A stretch of DNA of 62,000 nt from Chrysomallon squamiferum. Its lineage: Eukaryota > Mollusca > Gastropoda > Neomphalida > Peltospiridae. The position numbers and the translations under genes were made by a program. The notes below the pieces were generated by a model. The model saw only the letters and a list, made by a program, of their open reading frames with translations, made no database searches and was not told the DNA's origin. Shown piece by piece: positions 37,340-50,900 of this stretch. The stretch lies in contig CM022665.1 in the NCBI GenBank assembly GCA_012295275.1, positions 15,291,476 through 15,353,475 of the forward strand. The letters are read 5' to 3'. The first letter of the stretch is position 1; every line of letters begins with the position of its first letter.

Positions 37340-39551
37340 GAAGGAATCACTGATTCTTTTATATGCATCTCTGAATAGATCTTGAATTTTTTTTTATTTT
37401 ATAATTTAAGTCTGATGATTAATTGCTTCAAAAAACTTGCAGATTCTTGTAAACAAAATATTTTGCTTAAAGCTTTGCAAATGATATATAAAATAAATAA
37501 TTCCTTTAAAAAAAATTGTTTAAAAATTATTTTAATAATTAATGCTACTGAAACAAACTTTTTTAAATTTTTTTCCACCTTTATTTTCTCTTAAATTTTA
37601 TTTCTTAGTTCTCTGAGCTTTTGTAAGTTAAGACTGTCAGCTCTTTTGCTATTGGTCAGAAATTATAAATAAAGCAACCAATCATTTGAATTTATTTGAA
37701 AAAAAAAAAATAAAAAAATAATAATCTTAGAAAGTTCCATTTTTCATTAAGCAGATATACTGAAAGTGTATACTTTGCATAAAACACACATTTAAGTTGA
37801 CATATAAATGTACTATGAACCATTTAAAATATGGGTTTTTAAAATCAGATTTTTTATTTTTTTTGCTTGTCAGTGCAAATTGTGTTTTTATATTTAAAAC
37901 ATTTTGCAATGTTTTACAGGTGTAATTTCATACAGATAATTTGTTTCTGTTAGACTAGTGATGTTAATGTATTGTGTATTAATTCGATAAACAATTTGTT
38001 TTGCATTTTTTTTTTTTTTTATTTTTTTCAATACTCTGTGGAATATATGTTGTGAGTTTGAAAGATGTTGTTTCATAAAACAGTGTATCTATGTCAACAT
38101 ACCATTGTGTAAACATGTTGTTTGATTATTTTTATTTTTGTTTGTTTTCTCTTTATTTATTTTTTAAATTGAAAGAATCGGTTTAAAATTAAAAATGTGG
38201 TTGATTTTAATGTTAATCATTTTGGTGTTTGTAAATATTGATATTTTATTGATTTTGTTTTTTCAGTAACTTTATTTTTTATTTTTTTATGTTTACTCTT
38301 TTAATAAAATCAATAATAACAAATAACTAACAAAGATATTTAATTTTAATTTTTAGTTTTTTGAGACTGAAATTATTGAAATGTGAACAAATTAAACTCA
38401 TCAAGTTTTCTTAATAACAAGTATAAACAGAACTATTAAATCGATACATACATTTAATAATATCTACAAATTATTCTAATCAACTAATAAAATTTATTTA
38501 TTACAAAACAAAGTTCTTTTTTAAAATATAATTTTTAAAACTGATTTTTGGATGAATACCGTAATACAAATTGTTTAAAAATGTGAATTCTTACCTTTGG
38601 TCAGTTCCATATATTAGGTTAAAGATACAAGTTCTTGAATAAATTATCTTTTCAGATAACATCCCACCTTTTCATATATAATTATATATAATTTCATCTT
38701 CTGAGAAGATAATCAAAACTGTTTTTGAACCTTGTCTTAACTTTAAATTATGAAAAAAAAAAGTATATATACATAATAAATAAATTTATGGTCCCCTCAG
38801 ATCATGCATTTTTATCATATCCTGTAAAGGTAATTTATTTTATTATTCATAATAAAAATTAAAAAATAAATTTTTCAGAACCAAAATGCCATTTCTTTAA
38901 TTTTATTTCTTTTTGTTACTTCATATATATATATTCTTTTTTTTTTCATTCTTTTTTGTTTTTATTTTTTTATTTTAACAGAGGTGAGTTTAACATATAT
39001 CTTTATACATATCTGTAAATGATAACTGCATATTGACAATGCAGAGTGTGAAATGCCTGTGTATTTAATAACTGCCATCATGACATAATTGTGAGATCTC
39101 ATGCATGCTAATCCAGATGGCCTGATTGTGAAATGTTTGTATCTTTTGTATGCTATTTACTTACATCTGACAGTTTTGTTAAGCAGCTTCATCAAGCATT
39201 CATGTTCAAACAGCATTTCCATCTTCACACTGGGTTGTTAATCATCTGAAGTAATGAAATAAAGTCTCATTGGATTTGTCTCCCTTTAAGAGTAAAATAT
39301 TTTATTTTAATTCTGTGTTTTACAGTGTGTGTATCACTGCAATACAGATAGAAAAACATAATATTAAGTGGTATTTTTATTTATTTTATTATTTTATTTG
39401 TTTATTTACTATTATATTATTATTATTATATTCATTTTCTTTTTTCTTTAAAGTTAAACCTGTTTTATTTAAAAGTTATACCCACCAAGAAGATGTTGCT
39501 CCTTTTCAAAATGACTAATCTGCCTCTGCTTTTTGTTTCTCTGATTTTTAT

Positions 39552-39813
39552 AATGATAAGACCAAAATCAACCCTTAATGTATCTAATCGGTTACCTATT
39601 CAGCTATTGCCAATTATTAGTAAATCAAATGCTATATGGTGTTTTTTCATGTTTATAGAAAAGTATATTTTTAGTAATCCCTGGTTTTTAACCAAAAAAT
39701 GTAGCATAAATTACCTAAAAAAAATTGGTAGGTTCATTGTTTTTATTTCATTTTATAAAATTATATCAACAAAATTTGATATATATTAAAAAGTACTCAT
39801 ATATGTTACTAAT
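39552..39813 (+). mobile_element. Dispersed 260-bp repeat, copy 1
   Basis: From AATGATAAGACCAAAATCAA to TACTCATATATGTTACTAA this segment matches 41498-41754 at roughly 90% by eye, with small indels. The flanks on both sides differ, so the ends are real boundaries. No terminal inverted repeat, poly-A tail or target duplication was seen. The strand is arbitrary. It may be a non-autonomous element or a local duplication. Confidence 0.8.
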
Positions 39814-40619
39814 AGTGTCTCATTTTTTTTCCTTTAAATAAATAAATTAAATAAAATTAATTAAATTAAATAAATAAATAAATGACATAATAATAGAGGA
39901 AGAAGCATCTTTCATCAAAACCAAACACAACTGACAGAAAAGCTTTATTTTTGATTCCTCACTAACAATTTTCTTTAATTGCTTGCTTGCAGATATAAAC
40001 ATTTAAAGGGAGACAATCCAAACCTTTTAATAATTTTAAAAAAAACAGAAAAAAAGTTTTTAATATTATTCTAAGACATTACCAGTATCACTGCTCACTA
40101 ATCCTTCTTGTAGTAGCAAAAGAAAAATAAATAAATAAATAAATAAAAAAAAATAAAAATCTGAAATTGTAAACATTCACTTACATTTTATATATTTTTT
40201 TTGATACATAATCCATCTTTGAAAGTGATTGAACAAAATGTATCAAACTTAATACATAATGAAAAAGAAATAAAGCAACTAAAGAATGAATTAAAATCCT
40301 AATGTACTGTCTTGTGAATTTTACACTGATCACTGTATTGAAAATCTGAATACATTTTCAAAGATTTAATTTTTTTTAAACATTTGGTCTTGAACTATAA
40401 ATGACACTAAATTCTGTATGTCTTTAATTTGATCATTTTATTGAAACTCAGAATAAATTATAAATCTAATTGGCAATTTAATTTTTAATTTTTTATTGTT
40501 TTTAAATCTGGTCTGGAAACATAAATGTGACTGAATTTTATATCTATCTAATTTAATCAAAACCAGTTTAAATGTTATTTAATTTTGCATTGAGCTACAA
40601 ATAAATCATTTCTAGCAAT

Positions 40620-40620
40620 G

Positions 40621-40654
<34 letters not shown>

Positions 40655-40655
40655 T
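40620..40655. repeat. (ATT)n microsatellite
   Basis: About ten ATT units after a T run. Confidence 0.85.
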
Positions 40656-40808
40656 TAAATAATTATCAACAGGCCTCTGATCTGGAATACCTCATAGCAA
40701 GCAGCATCATTTTAATTTGTGTGTGTATTCATTTTTCATTTTAGTAATAATCTTATTTATTTTATTTTCCACTGTTGACAGGTGGGAAAACCCAAGAATT
40801 GTCATCAC

Positions 40809-40834
40809 AAAAAAAAAAAAAAAAAAAAAAAAAA
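40809..40834. repeat. Poly-A run
   Basis: About 26 A. Confidence 0.9.
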
Positions 40835-41497
40835 TTGCAAAATAACAACAGGTTTGGGTTATTTTTTAACTGATCATATCTAGTAATGTATAGATAGTTT
40901 TGTAAAATAAAAATAAAAATATTTGCACCCTTATCAAGTGTTTTTTTTAATTTATTTCTTTTGTTTCCTTTTTTTTCATGTGTTTGCTTTTGTTAGGTCA
41001 TTTTAAATCATTTGGTGGAAATTTTTTGGTTGAAACACTCTTATTAAGGTGTATAAGAAAGTGTAGCCAGCACATTCCCATTCATTACCAAAGAGCATGC
41101 TAAACCACTTTCTGAGATACATCACTAAGAACAATAATAACTAACCAGTAAAAGGATTAAACATTTTAACATTATTTTCTCTCACTAAGGTTGACTTAAA
41201 ATATAAAATGAGAATATAGTTTGGTTACAAAGCAACTATATCAGATTAAATACCATTCCTCCAAAAAGATTGTCTTTTCAATATTTATGTTGGTAACATG
41301 GCTAATGATTTAATATTTTGGACTTTTAAAAAATATAATTGTAGCTATTCATATCAGATGAAAATATCATTACTCTTAATATACTTGTGTATAGCTCATG
41401 CACTTATCTTTAGAAAGAATTATATGTAAATACTTGCTGACATTTGTTTTCCTTCACATTATTATGATCTTGCCTGATTGTTGCAGAAGGCAGAGGG

Positions 41498-41754
41498 AAT
41501 GATAAGACCAAAATCAACCCTTAATGTATCTAATCGGTTACCTATTCAGCTATTGCCAATTATTAGTAAATCAAATGCAATATGTTTTTTCATGTTTATA
41601 GAACAGTATATTTTTAATAATCCCTGGTTTTTACCAAAAAATGTAGCATAAATTACCTCAAAAAAATAGGCAGGTTCATCTTTTTGATTTCTTTTTCTAA
41701 AATTACATCAAGAAAATTTGATAAATATTAAAAAGTACTCATATATGTTACTAA
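41498..41754 (+). mobile_element. Dispersed 260-bp repeat, copy 2
   Basis: Direct-orientation partner of 39552-39813, about 1.95 kb downstream. It differs by substitutions, a three-base deletion near 41580 and a one-base deletion near 41634. The left flank (GCAGAAGGCAGAGGG) is unrelated to that of copy 1. Confidence 0.8.
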
Positions 41755-42554
41755 TTTAATTTACTAATACAAATATACAGCGCATAAACTAAAATGTTTA
41801 ATCTACAGTGTTTTAATATAAAATGTTTAATCAACATTGTTTAATCTAAAACATTCAATTTACAGTTTTGTAACACTTTGAATACAGGCTATGTCAGTAA
41901 TTGCTAATGACATTTACTTTATTCTGATTCTTCCTATTTCCTTGTTTCATTTCACAACAACCAATCAGTTTTCTTCATTTCTCTTCTCTGTTAGTATCAC
42001 ATTTCCAGTGCAATACTTCCTTGTTCTGCGTGACTGATACAAACTGGTATTTGATAGCAATAACAGATTGTTGATTACTTTCAAGTTTAGCTAAATAGAA
42101 GTATGGAAATAACCAAGTACAAGTGGACTTAGGATTTGATTTAATCAACACTTACAATTTTTATTATTATTATTACCTGGTTGCTTCATTATTGTTGTTG
42201 TTGTTGTTGTCATTTTGTTGTTGTCATCATCATCATCATTATTAGTATAGTTCTTGGGTTTTCAAGTTTATTATTGTTAATATTATGTATGTGTACATAA
42301 ATCTGATCACTTGTGGTTAATTAATTTTGTGTTTATTTTTAATTAACTGAAATTTAATTCATTCTATTCTATAAATTAGTAAGTCCAGTAATCTCAAGAA
42401 TGTGTGTTGTATTTTAAAAATTTAAATAAATATTTATTATTATCATTATTTTTTTAAACTATTTTTTGTTGTAAAATAAAAATACAATGATAATAATGAG
42501 TATTTATTTAATTTTTGTAGTTACATCATACATCCTAATAATTAAAATATCCTT

Positions 42555-42620
42555 AGCAAGAACTACTACTACTACTACTACTAATAATAATAATTCTTTA
42601 ACTACTACTAATACTACTTA
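42555..42620. repeat. (ACT)n/(AAT)n repeat
   Basis: ACT and AAT units. It is the reverse complement in kind of the AGT array at 42830-42925. Confidence 0.9.
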
Positions 42621-42829
42621 CTTTCTGTTCAGATATTTTTGTGTTTTTTTGTTGTTGTTTAATTTTTTTAATTAAAGCTGAAATCCAAGTGCACTGCATT
42701 GAAATCTCTAAGATAACTTTTCAAATGTGTTTTGTTTATTTTTATTTATTTGTTGTTTTTTGTCATAATTATTTCTATTTTATTTTTTCTTTATTTTATT
42801 TTTTTATAATAATAATACTGATCATTATT

Positions 42830-42925
42830 TTAATAATAGTAGTAGTACCTGTAGTAATAGTAGTAGTACTAGTAGTAGTAATTGTAGTAATAGTAGTAGT
42901 GGTGGTAGTGGTAACAGTAATAGTA
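42830..42925. repeat. (AGT)n imperfect repeat
   Basis: AGT/TAG units with GGT and AAT variants. It encodes a poly-valine frame that is not a gene. Confidence 0.9.
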
Positions 42926-43794
42926 AGTCAGCTAAAACTGTAAACCTGAACATTTCAAAACCCTTTATTAGTTAAAAAATGTCCACAAATCGGTAACTCA
43001 GCAATACATATACTTGTTACATATTGCAACATCTGACATACAGAAAGTAAACAGATATAAAACTGAAGCAAGAAAATCCTAATATCTAGTTAAAAAGTAA
43101 ACATTTTATAAGATAAAATACTTATTTTGTTTGTTATGCAGAAAGTAAATAAATATAAACCTGAAGAAAGAGAATCCTGATAATTTTATAAATATATTCA
43201 TTTTCTTTTTAATATTATTTTTTTATATATAGTGTTTATACTATTGTTTAAAAAAATTTTTTTTTTATCTTATTCAAAATAATAAAATTTAATATATAAT
43301 TAACAAAATTATAAATAAATGTTTTTTAAAAAAGAAAACACATATTCCCTCCAAAAAAAAAAAAATGAGTAAGCAGTTAATTTTTAAAATATTAAAAATA
43401 AAATCTAAAAAGGTAAAAAAATTACACATTCTTTAGGTGTGTTAAATCAGGAAAGTGGAAGAAAATTTGAATAGTTTCTAATCAGTTAAGAAAACATGAT
43501 TATTTTAATTTATATTTCCACTGAATATTTCATTTCTACATTATTGTCGTAGGGCAAAACCATTTTCTTTTCTTCTAATTTATTTACAAGTGTGGTTAAG
43601 GAAAAGTACCATTAACAATCAGTCATGTATAAATTACTTACACCAAGCAAACAAACAAACAAAAAATAATAAAACAAAAACAAGAGTGAAATAATTAATT
43701 AAATAATATATAACACTTTTTCTTTTTGTTTAATTAATTAATTAAATTATTTATTTAAAACAAACAAAAATGCTATATATATGATATATATAAT

Positions 43795-44110
43795 TTTTTA
43801 AACTACTTGTTATAGCTAAAATGAATAGTTTAAGATGATATATTATGATATGTAATAAAGTGTTTTAAACCATTTGTTATATTTAAAACAAGCAGGTAAA
43901 AATTCTGTATTATGATATATAGTGTTCTTAAACTACTTATTAAATCTAAAATGAGTAGTTTAAGATGCAGTATTATATCATAATATAGCATTTTAAACTA
44001 TTTGTTATATCTAAAGTGAATAAGTTAAATGCTATATTATGATAAAATCATGTAATATAATGTTTTAAACAACTTACTGTAATGAATAGTTTAAAATGCT
44101 TAACACATTT
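43795..44110. repeat. Tandem array, about five units of ~65 bp
   Basis: The block TTTTAAACTATTTGTTATAT, then CTAAAATGAATAGTTTAAGA and TGCTATATTATGATAT, recurs with anchors near 43796, 43863, 43926, 43991 and 44063. Monomers are well recognisable. Confidence 0.85.
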
Positions 44111-44939
44111 GATTCGCAACCCTTTTGAAATATGCTGTTGTCATCCTTATATAAAATTGATAAATAAAGCAACTTTCTATACAAATTACCCATTTTAATA
44201 TATTAAAAAATGATGACAATGTTGATGCAATTATTTTATTATTCCAGAATTTTCAACTTCATAGACAGATGTAAGTCAAACATCACATATAATGTGGAAT
44301 TACATAAATGATTAACATATAAAAATAAATTCCCATTCAAGGACAAAATTCTTTTATCATAATTAAATAATATATATCAGCAAAAAGTATCTTAATGAAA
44401 TAATTTCAAATAATTTTGGCAAAACAGATGTTTGGGGTGAGGTAAAAAATCAAAGCTTACACAAGTGATTAAAACAAAATTATGATGCTTATAAAATACA
44501 TGTATATAAAATCCTGAGAATAAATTTTGGCTTTTGTGTTTCACACAATGGATATTTCCACTACCATTTTAGACAAAAACCAACAATAAACTGTAGATAA
44601 AGTAAAAATTCCAAAGATCATTTTATCTGTTATGACATAATATAAAACTACAGACTTTGGTTTAAAAATGTCAGTGTCATATTTGAAGTCATCAGAATTA
44701 AGATAATGTTCACTTATAAAGATCAAAGAAAATCAAATGTTTTCAATAAAAACTATTTTAAATGTAAAAACAAAACAAAAAATAAAACTGTAATTTGGAT
44801 TACATTATCATGTCAGTAAGTTGTCTAAATTTGGAAGCAAAACCAGAATTAAGAACATTTCCATTATCAAATAAAAAATAATTCTGTGATTATAAAAAGT
44901 CATTTATGAATCTCATAATATCGGACAAAATGAAAAACA

Positions 44940-45030
44940 AATTTTTGACTTTGATCTTGCCGATTTCATCATAACCATGTCTCTAGGGTAAAATTAATAT
45001 TGCCTGGTTAAAAAAAAAATACACACAACA
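44940..45030. repeat. Short dispersed repeat with A-rich end, copy 1
   Basis: TTTGACTTTGATCTTGCCGA and the next 60 bases up to an A run resemble 54015-54090 (TTTGACTTTGCTGACATCAC and on to an A run). The shared order of blocks is GACTTTG, ATCAT/ATCACTATAAC, TGTCTCT(A/G)GGGTA, AATT, then poly-A. Confidence 0.5.
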
Positions 45031-45724
45031 AAACCAAGAGTGCCATAAATCTACATTAGTTTGATGCCTATATTTTAAAAAATAGTATTGACAAAATGGA
45101 ATATATTAACTGTCAAAATTAAGTGTAAAAATGAATATATAAAATAAATTAAATTACAAATATAACCAAAGGTATGTCAAAACTTCAATATATTTAATAT
45201 GTACAAATATTATGGTTATATAACAGTTTGGAAATATTAAAAAATAATAATAATAAATAAAAATAGTAATAAAAAAATAAAAAATAAAAAATCATAACAA
45301 AAAAAATGTCCTTTTGTTAAAACCGTACAAATGTTAAAGATTACACAATTGAGCATATGTGAAATAACAGCAGTTTGTTAAAAAAACATTAATAAAAAAA
45401 AATAATAAAGTTTTTATAAATTAAAAATATCACAGTAATTTAGAAATGTAAAATTTAACTATATAAAGGTTACTTGTTAACAGCAATATAAGAATATATC
45501 ACATGTCAAAAACTGAAGATGTTGTAAAACTAACACAGTAACATTGCAACATTTGAATGAGTAATATACTCAAAGGGCCACTCCCTATAACATTGTACTT
45601 CATTCTTGTACTCAAGATTTTTTCAAGCTGTCCTCAGTAAGGATCTAGCCACTGTTATGTATCTGGGCCAGACCTACAGGTTACACCATTTAGTTTGGTG
45701 GCAAAGAGACAAGACACATGCAGC

Positions 45725-45730
45725 TTTATT
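45725..45730 (-). terminator. Polyadenylation signal of the C2-like gene
   Basis: On the - strand AATAAA occurs 200 bases after the stop codon, in a region that is less A+T-biased than its surroundings. It is the first good hexamer past the stop and the likely 3' end signal, with cleavage expected 10-30 bases lower. Confidence 0.65.
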
Positions 45731-45930
45731 TGACACAGCAACCAAATATTGGTAGCTCTTTTAAAAGGTTTTCAAGCAAGTTAGGTGACTAATGACCATA
45801 TGTATGATGAAGATGCATTAAAAATTCCTTTCTGCTGTATGTTGGCATGAAGATGAAGTACATGTCATATGGAATGGCCTCTCTATTGCAATACATCAAA
45901 ATGAAGTCTGCTTCAAGTTTGAAGCTAAAT

Positions 45931-46173
45931 TCAGCAGTCCACTTCTTGTTCTGTAAGGTTGTGATCGGAAAAACTGCGAGGTCTGTCTACAGCTGAGGCA
46001 GAGCGTGAGGATTCCTGGGTGGGTATGGGAGGCTGTCCGGGTGGGCCTACAGATATCCGTCCACATGAATCCATAGCAGGGTGCTGCTGGTGGATGTAGC
46101 GCTCCATTAGCCAGTTGGTATTGCGTGAACTGAAATTATTACTCAGTTCAAACAAATTGACGACAGACAATTT
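45931..46173 (-). CDS. C2-like gene exon 22 (last), residues 889-968
   Basis: The acceptor TTAACCTTTTGTCAG gives phase 0 and starts KLSVVNLFELSNN. A second AG 30 bases further in would break the phase. It contains NTNWLMERYIHQQHP and a Pro/Ser-rich tail, and stops at TGA (45933-45931). Confidence 0.85.
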   Translation of the reverse strand, partial: KLSVVNLFELSNNFSSRNTNWLMERYIHQQHPAMDSCGRISVGPPGQPPIPTQESSRSASAVDRPRSFSDHNLTEQEVDC

Positions 46174-46962
46174 CTGACAAAAGGTTAAGGAAATAAATAA
46201 ATAAGTAAGTAAACAAAAAATACATAAATAAATAAGTAAATAAAAAAAGTAGATGAATAAGTAAGTAAATAAAAAAAGAACTAAACAAATGAATGAATGA
46301 ATGAATGAAGAAAGAAATAAACAACACAAAAAAGAAAAAAAAAAAAAAAAAAAGACTGTAAGATTAAAAATTGTAACTGTTTGTCTATATAAGGATACTT
46401 TATTTTTTGGCAATGGAGGTAACTGGAACATAGATGGTGGTTGTGTCAATCTTAAATCTGTTGATCCTGAAAAAACCCAGAAAGAAAATAAAGTTATTAT
46501 AAAAAATTAAATTGAACAAAAATGATTTTTTTTCTTTCTTTTTCTTCTGTTTTTTCTATTTAAATAAGTCAGATTAACATCATTTTCTTGTAAATCTATA
46601 TTCAGATTTAAGATAAACATCACATTCTTTTAAATAATAGTTCTTCACCTTCAAAATTATACAATAATCTTGTTAATATACTTCTAGATTTAAAATTTAT
46701 GTGATCATTTCTTAACTTAAAAATTATAAATCTGAATTTTTACCTGTGGGATGGAAGTACTGATGAGCTCGAGGGTTGAAAATTGTTCCTGTTTTGAAAG
46801 GCATAAACAAAGCAGGCAGACTCACATCTGAGAACCAGAAAAACAAATCTACATTAGTTACCTGCACCACTTGTACTAGAACCAACATTTTGGAAATAAC
46901 ACTTTGAAATAAAATACAATTTAAATTAAATAAATAATCAAATATAAATCAACAACAAAAAA

Positions 46963-47032
<70 letters not shown>

Positions 47033-47921
47033 TATAATTTAAGTAAATAAATAAAATAAATTAATGAAATAAAAATAAAACAAATAAAATTAAATTAAAA
47101 AAGCATAATTATAGTATTAATTTTACTGTTTTTCTTTGCAAAGACAATAACTATGCACAGTGGATAGCACTCACTATTATAATATAACATAAATGTGATT
47201 ACTTATACATTCTTTAAAAGAAAATTGTGGAAATTTTCTGTAAATCTCTTATCATTTTGAAAAAAAATATCATGAATTACAAATGTTTATACATTCTTTC
47301 CACAAGATCTAAATCGGATTTCATATTTCCCTTTAAAAGAAAAGAAGGAATCTTATCAGTAAATAGTTTACATATTACAATTATTTGTACATTCTTAAGC
47401 TTAAAATCAGACAAGAAAGAAAAACATTTAAGAATTCTTTAAAAGAAATTTTTTAATTAATCAGTTAAAACTCTTGTTACCTTTGAGTGCATCATACATC
47501 TTTTCCTCATGCTTGCTCAGCTTGTGCTGTCCTGCGAGTTTCTTCTCTATACTGTCTCGAATGTCTTTCAGAGTCTTCTCACTCAGTTCAGCCATGTGCT
47601 GTTTGCTCTCTTCCTGATACAGTCTCAGTCTTTCCATGAACTGAAACACAAAATTAACATGACTGAGTCTTAGAAATATTATCTAAATTATAGTGATTTT
47701 AAGTGGCAGTCTTTTTAATATTAGATATGTATATATGTATGTGCTTTCATCCATACATACATAAATATACATAAATATACATACAAACATACATACATAC
47801 ATACATGTATTATATATGTATAAAAATGACAGTATTTTCATGAACTGAATCACAAAATTAACATTAAATGACTATCAATTTGTTAATTTGTTTTCATGTA
47901 TTAATTTATTTTACTATTACA

Positions 47922-47961
<40 letters not shown>

Positions 47962-50900
47962 AATCAAATTTTATTCAACTCACATCTTCAGGTAATGATT
48001 CTCCCCATTTTGGTAATGGACGTCCAATTCGGAAATTTTTTCTGGGTTTTTGTACTTTGGCAGGCAGAGGTCTGGAATAAAAAGTTTTCAGTTTTACTTC
48101 ACTAAAATTATCATAAATGACATACTAACAAATAAAGAAATAGTTACTACAAATATTGAAAATATACAAAATAATAAAAATAACAATATGTCACCAATGG
48201 TCTAACAGTATTAATAATTCAATCATACATGTTCTCAAACTGTTAAATTTAAAAATCAGTTTTTCTTCTCCCAGTAGGAAGAACCTGTGATGTAATAAGT
48301 GAAATATATTTATCTTGAAATTAAGACTGATTCATTTACACACTCAATATAAATATATTATGTAAAATAATCAAAAGAATGATTAAATAGCTATCTCTTT
48401 GCATTACGTTCCATTAGCAAGATGCTTTGATGAAGTAAACAAAATATTTTTACATCAGATAATCAGTCAACCATACTGCATTTACCTCATCCCATTAACT
48501 AGAGCCTTAACAAATTATGTACAAAATCTCTCCTCATCTCATCTAATTAGCAAGAATTTTTCAAGGAGTAAATAAAACACTTTTTATCTTGAGATAATAA
48601 ATTACTCATACATATATTGAAATGGTTAAATTTAAGATCAACCATTCCATCAGCCAGAGCATTTGACGAAGTAAATGAAACATCTTTATCTTGAGATAAA
48701 CAGTGAGTCATACAAATATACTTCAACTGTTAATTTATAATCCAGTTTCCCCTCACCTCATTCCATTTGCCAGAGCTTTTGAAGGTGTGAATGAAACATC
48801 TTTATCTTGAGCTGCAGACTCTGCAAAGATTCTTGATGGACTGGACCTAGCTGCTGGACTGCGCCTCATTTGATCATGGAGAGATGGAGATGCAGTGGTA
48901 GTTCGACTGCCTTCTGAACGAGGACGTAGTGACTGTTGTTGCTGTTGATGAAGCAGCTGCTGTCTTTCCAACTCCATCTGCTGAAGTTGTGATGCCAGTT
49001 CTTTTAGCTGATTCCTGAAAGAAGAAATGTAAAAAAACTGAAATTTATCTAATTAAAAAAAAAATAAAAAAAACATTTAAAAAAAAGAAAAGGGAAATAA
49101 ATGTTTGAAAATCTATTGTTTCTATTATTAAAAAGTATCAGTAAACATAACCATGTAAAAAAAGAGTGGATACTACTTCAGTGTGAGGCCCAGAACACGA
49201 TTATGCCAGAGAAATAAAGTGTTCCAATACACTGATTCAGAGCTGCTCTATTCAAGACAGTGTTTCACAACTTACTTATCAAAGGCTGTTGTTGTAAGAT
49301 TGTCAGTCATTGATCTATGTGAAATATATACTTATATCTGTTGAAGGTTCAGAAGCATTTTTTTTCGAGTAGATAATCCAAAGAAATTAGCTGTCTGTTC
49401 AAGTCTGTGTGTGTGATGCTATTGTATACAAATAATAATAACAAAAAATAATATATCCATTTACTGTATCTGGTGCTCTATGTGTTTATGGCAGTGGAAA
49501 ATATTTATATTGCAAAAAGGTATATAAAATAAAAAATGCTCACTCATATGTGTCTTTAAGTATCTGCATATCTTCATCATGTGCAGATATCAGATTGTCA
49601 TAATCAGCTTTCAAAATAGTTTCCTAATAATAAAAAAATTAAAATAAAATTAAAAAATATTAAAATCTCATTTAAAATACATCAACCAAATATTAAACAG
49701 AATATTCTAGAAATCCAAAGCATGATTAAAATCCATTACAGGAACATAAACCTAGTAATAAAGTATTGGAACATAACCCCAAATTTAAACGTATCTTTCA
49801 CATATTAACATGCTAAGATACTGCATAGAGAAGCTAAAAAGATTATTGACTAACCTCTTGAGGTTCTGGTGTGAAGATGATGGCAGAGGTGGCACCATCT
49901 CGGAGTTCTTTGTGAAGCTCCTCTTTAGTTGTTGTGCTGAGATCAAAGCCAGTCAAATCAAACACTAGTTCATTGACTCCATAGGTGCCTGAATAAAAAT
50001 TGTTTTACTTATTATTTATTTAGTCACAATTCAGAATAAATTATTAGGTTCATCCAAAAAATCATCAACAACAGTAAAATAATAACAATAGTAGCAATGA
50101 TAACAACAACGATGACAACAACAACAATGACAGTAAGTACATTCACTAAAAGGGTGCCTAGATAAAAAATAATTAATATTTTGCTATCAATTTTTTGAAC
50201 ATTGTTATTCATAAAACAGTTTACATTCTACATTTATATCAGTAAAAGCAAACACTAACTCATTAGGTGCCCAAGTATAAAATAATTATTATTTATTCAT
50301 TTAGTAATCATTCAGCACTGATATATATTTGAAATTTTTACAAACTTATTCACTGCATAAAAAATAATGTCATAATAAAAGAGGAAAAATATCAGCTAAG
50401 CTACTTTATTCTCAAACTTTATTATTAGAAAAGATTTTTACTATGTCATTATAAAACAGTCTGACTATAATATACTAAGACTGCAGCTACAGAACAATAT
50501 TCCATTAACTTGAAATGAGTAAGGAAAAAAAAAATAATAATTTAAATGAAATTTGGCAAAATGTATCTCTAGTATAATTACATACAGGTATTTTTAATTT
50601 AATTTAAAAACATTACAAGTTTAATTCAATATATTCTTTACAATTAAGCTGTTCGGATTACTTATGGATTGTCCTCATCATTTCAGATAAGGGATAACTA
50701 ACCTATGCATTTTGGATGAAAAATAAACAAGAAACTTATGTATATCATACCACACTGTCTGTTGAAGCTAAGTGGTCTCCTCTTCTTTCCCCAGTACAGT
50801 ACAAGGGGCAGATTACCACAAGGCATGTGGAGGGAACTTGAACTACCCCCATGTAATGAGTACAGAGGGAAGGGTAAGGGATCAACATCTTTCACTGGAT

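Larger units (their letters stand above)
28584..45724. other. AEBP2 3'UTR and tail-to-tail intergenic DNA
   Basis: No gene was recognised in these 17 kb. The first part must be AEBP2 3'UTR, but its end cannot be fixed: AATAAA hexamers are frequent (for example 29551-29556 and near 39257) in such A+T-rich DNA. The stretch holds poly-A/T runs, microsatellites, degenerate tandem arrays (29370-29860, 35900-36360, 43795-44110), a duplicated 260-bp element (39552, 41498) and a copy of a short dispersed repeat (44940-45030). Confidence 0.75.

Noticed and set aside
46100-46143. AG at the TAATAATTTCAG site as the acceptor for the last exon
   Set aside because: It would enter in the wrong phase. The AG 30 bases upstream (TTTTGTCAG) fits and has a better pyrimidine tract.
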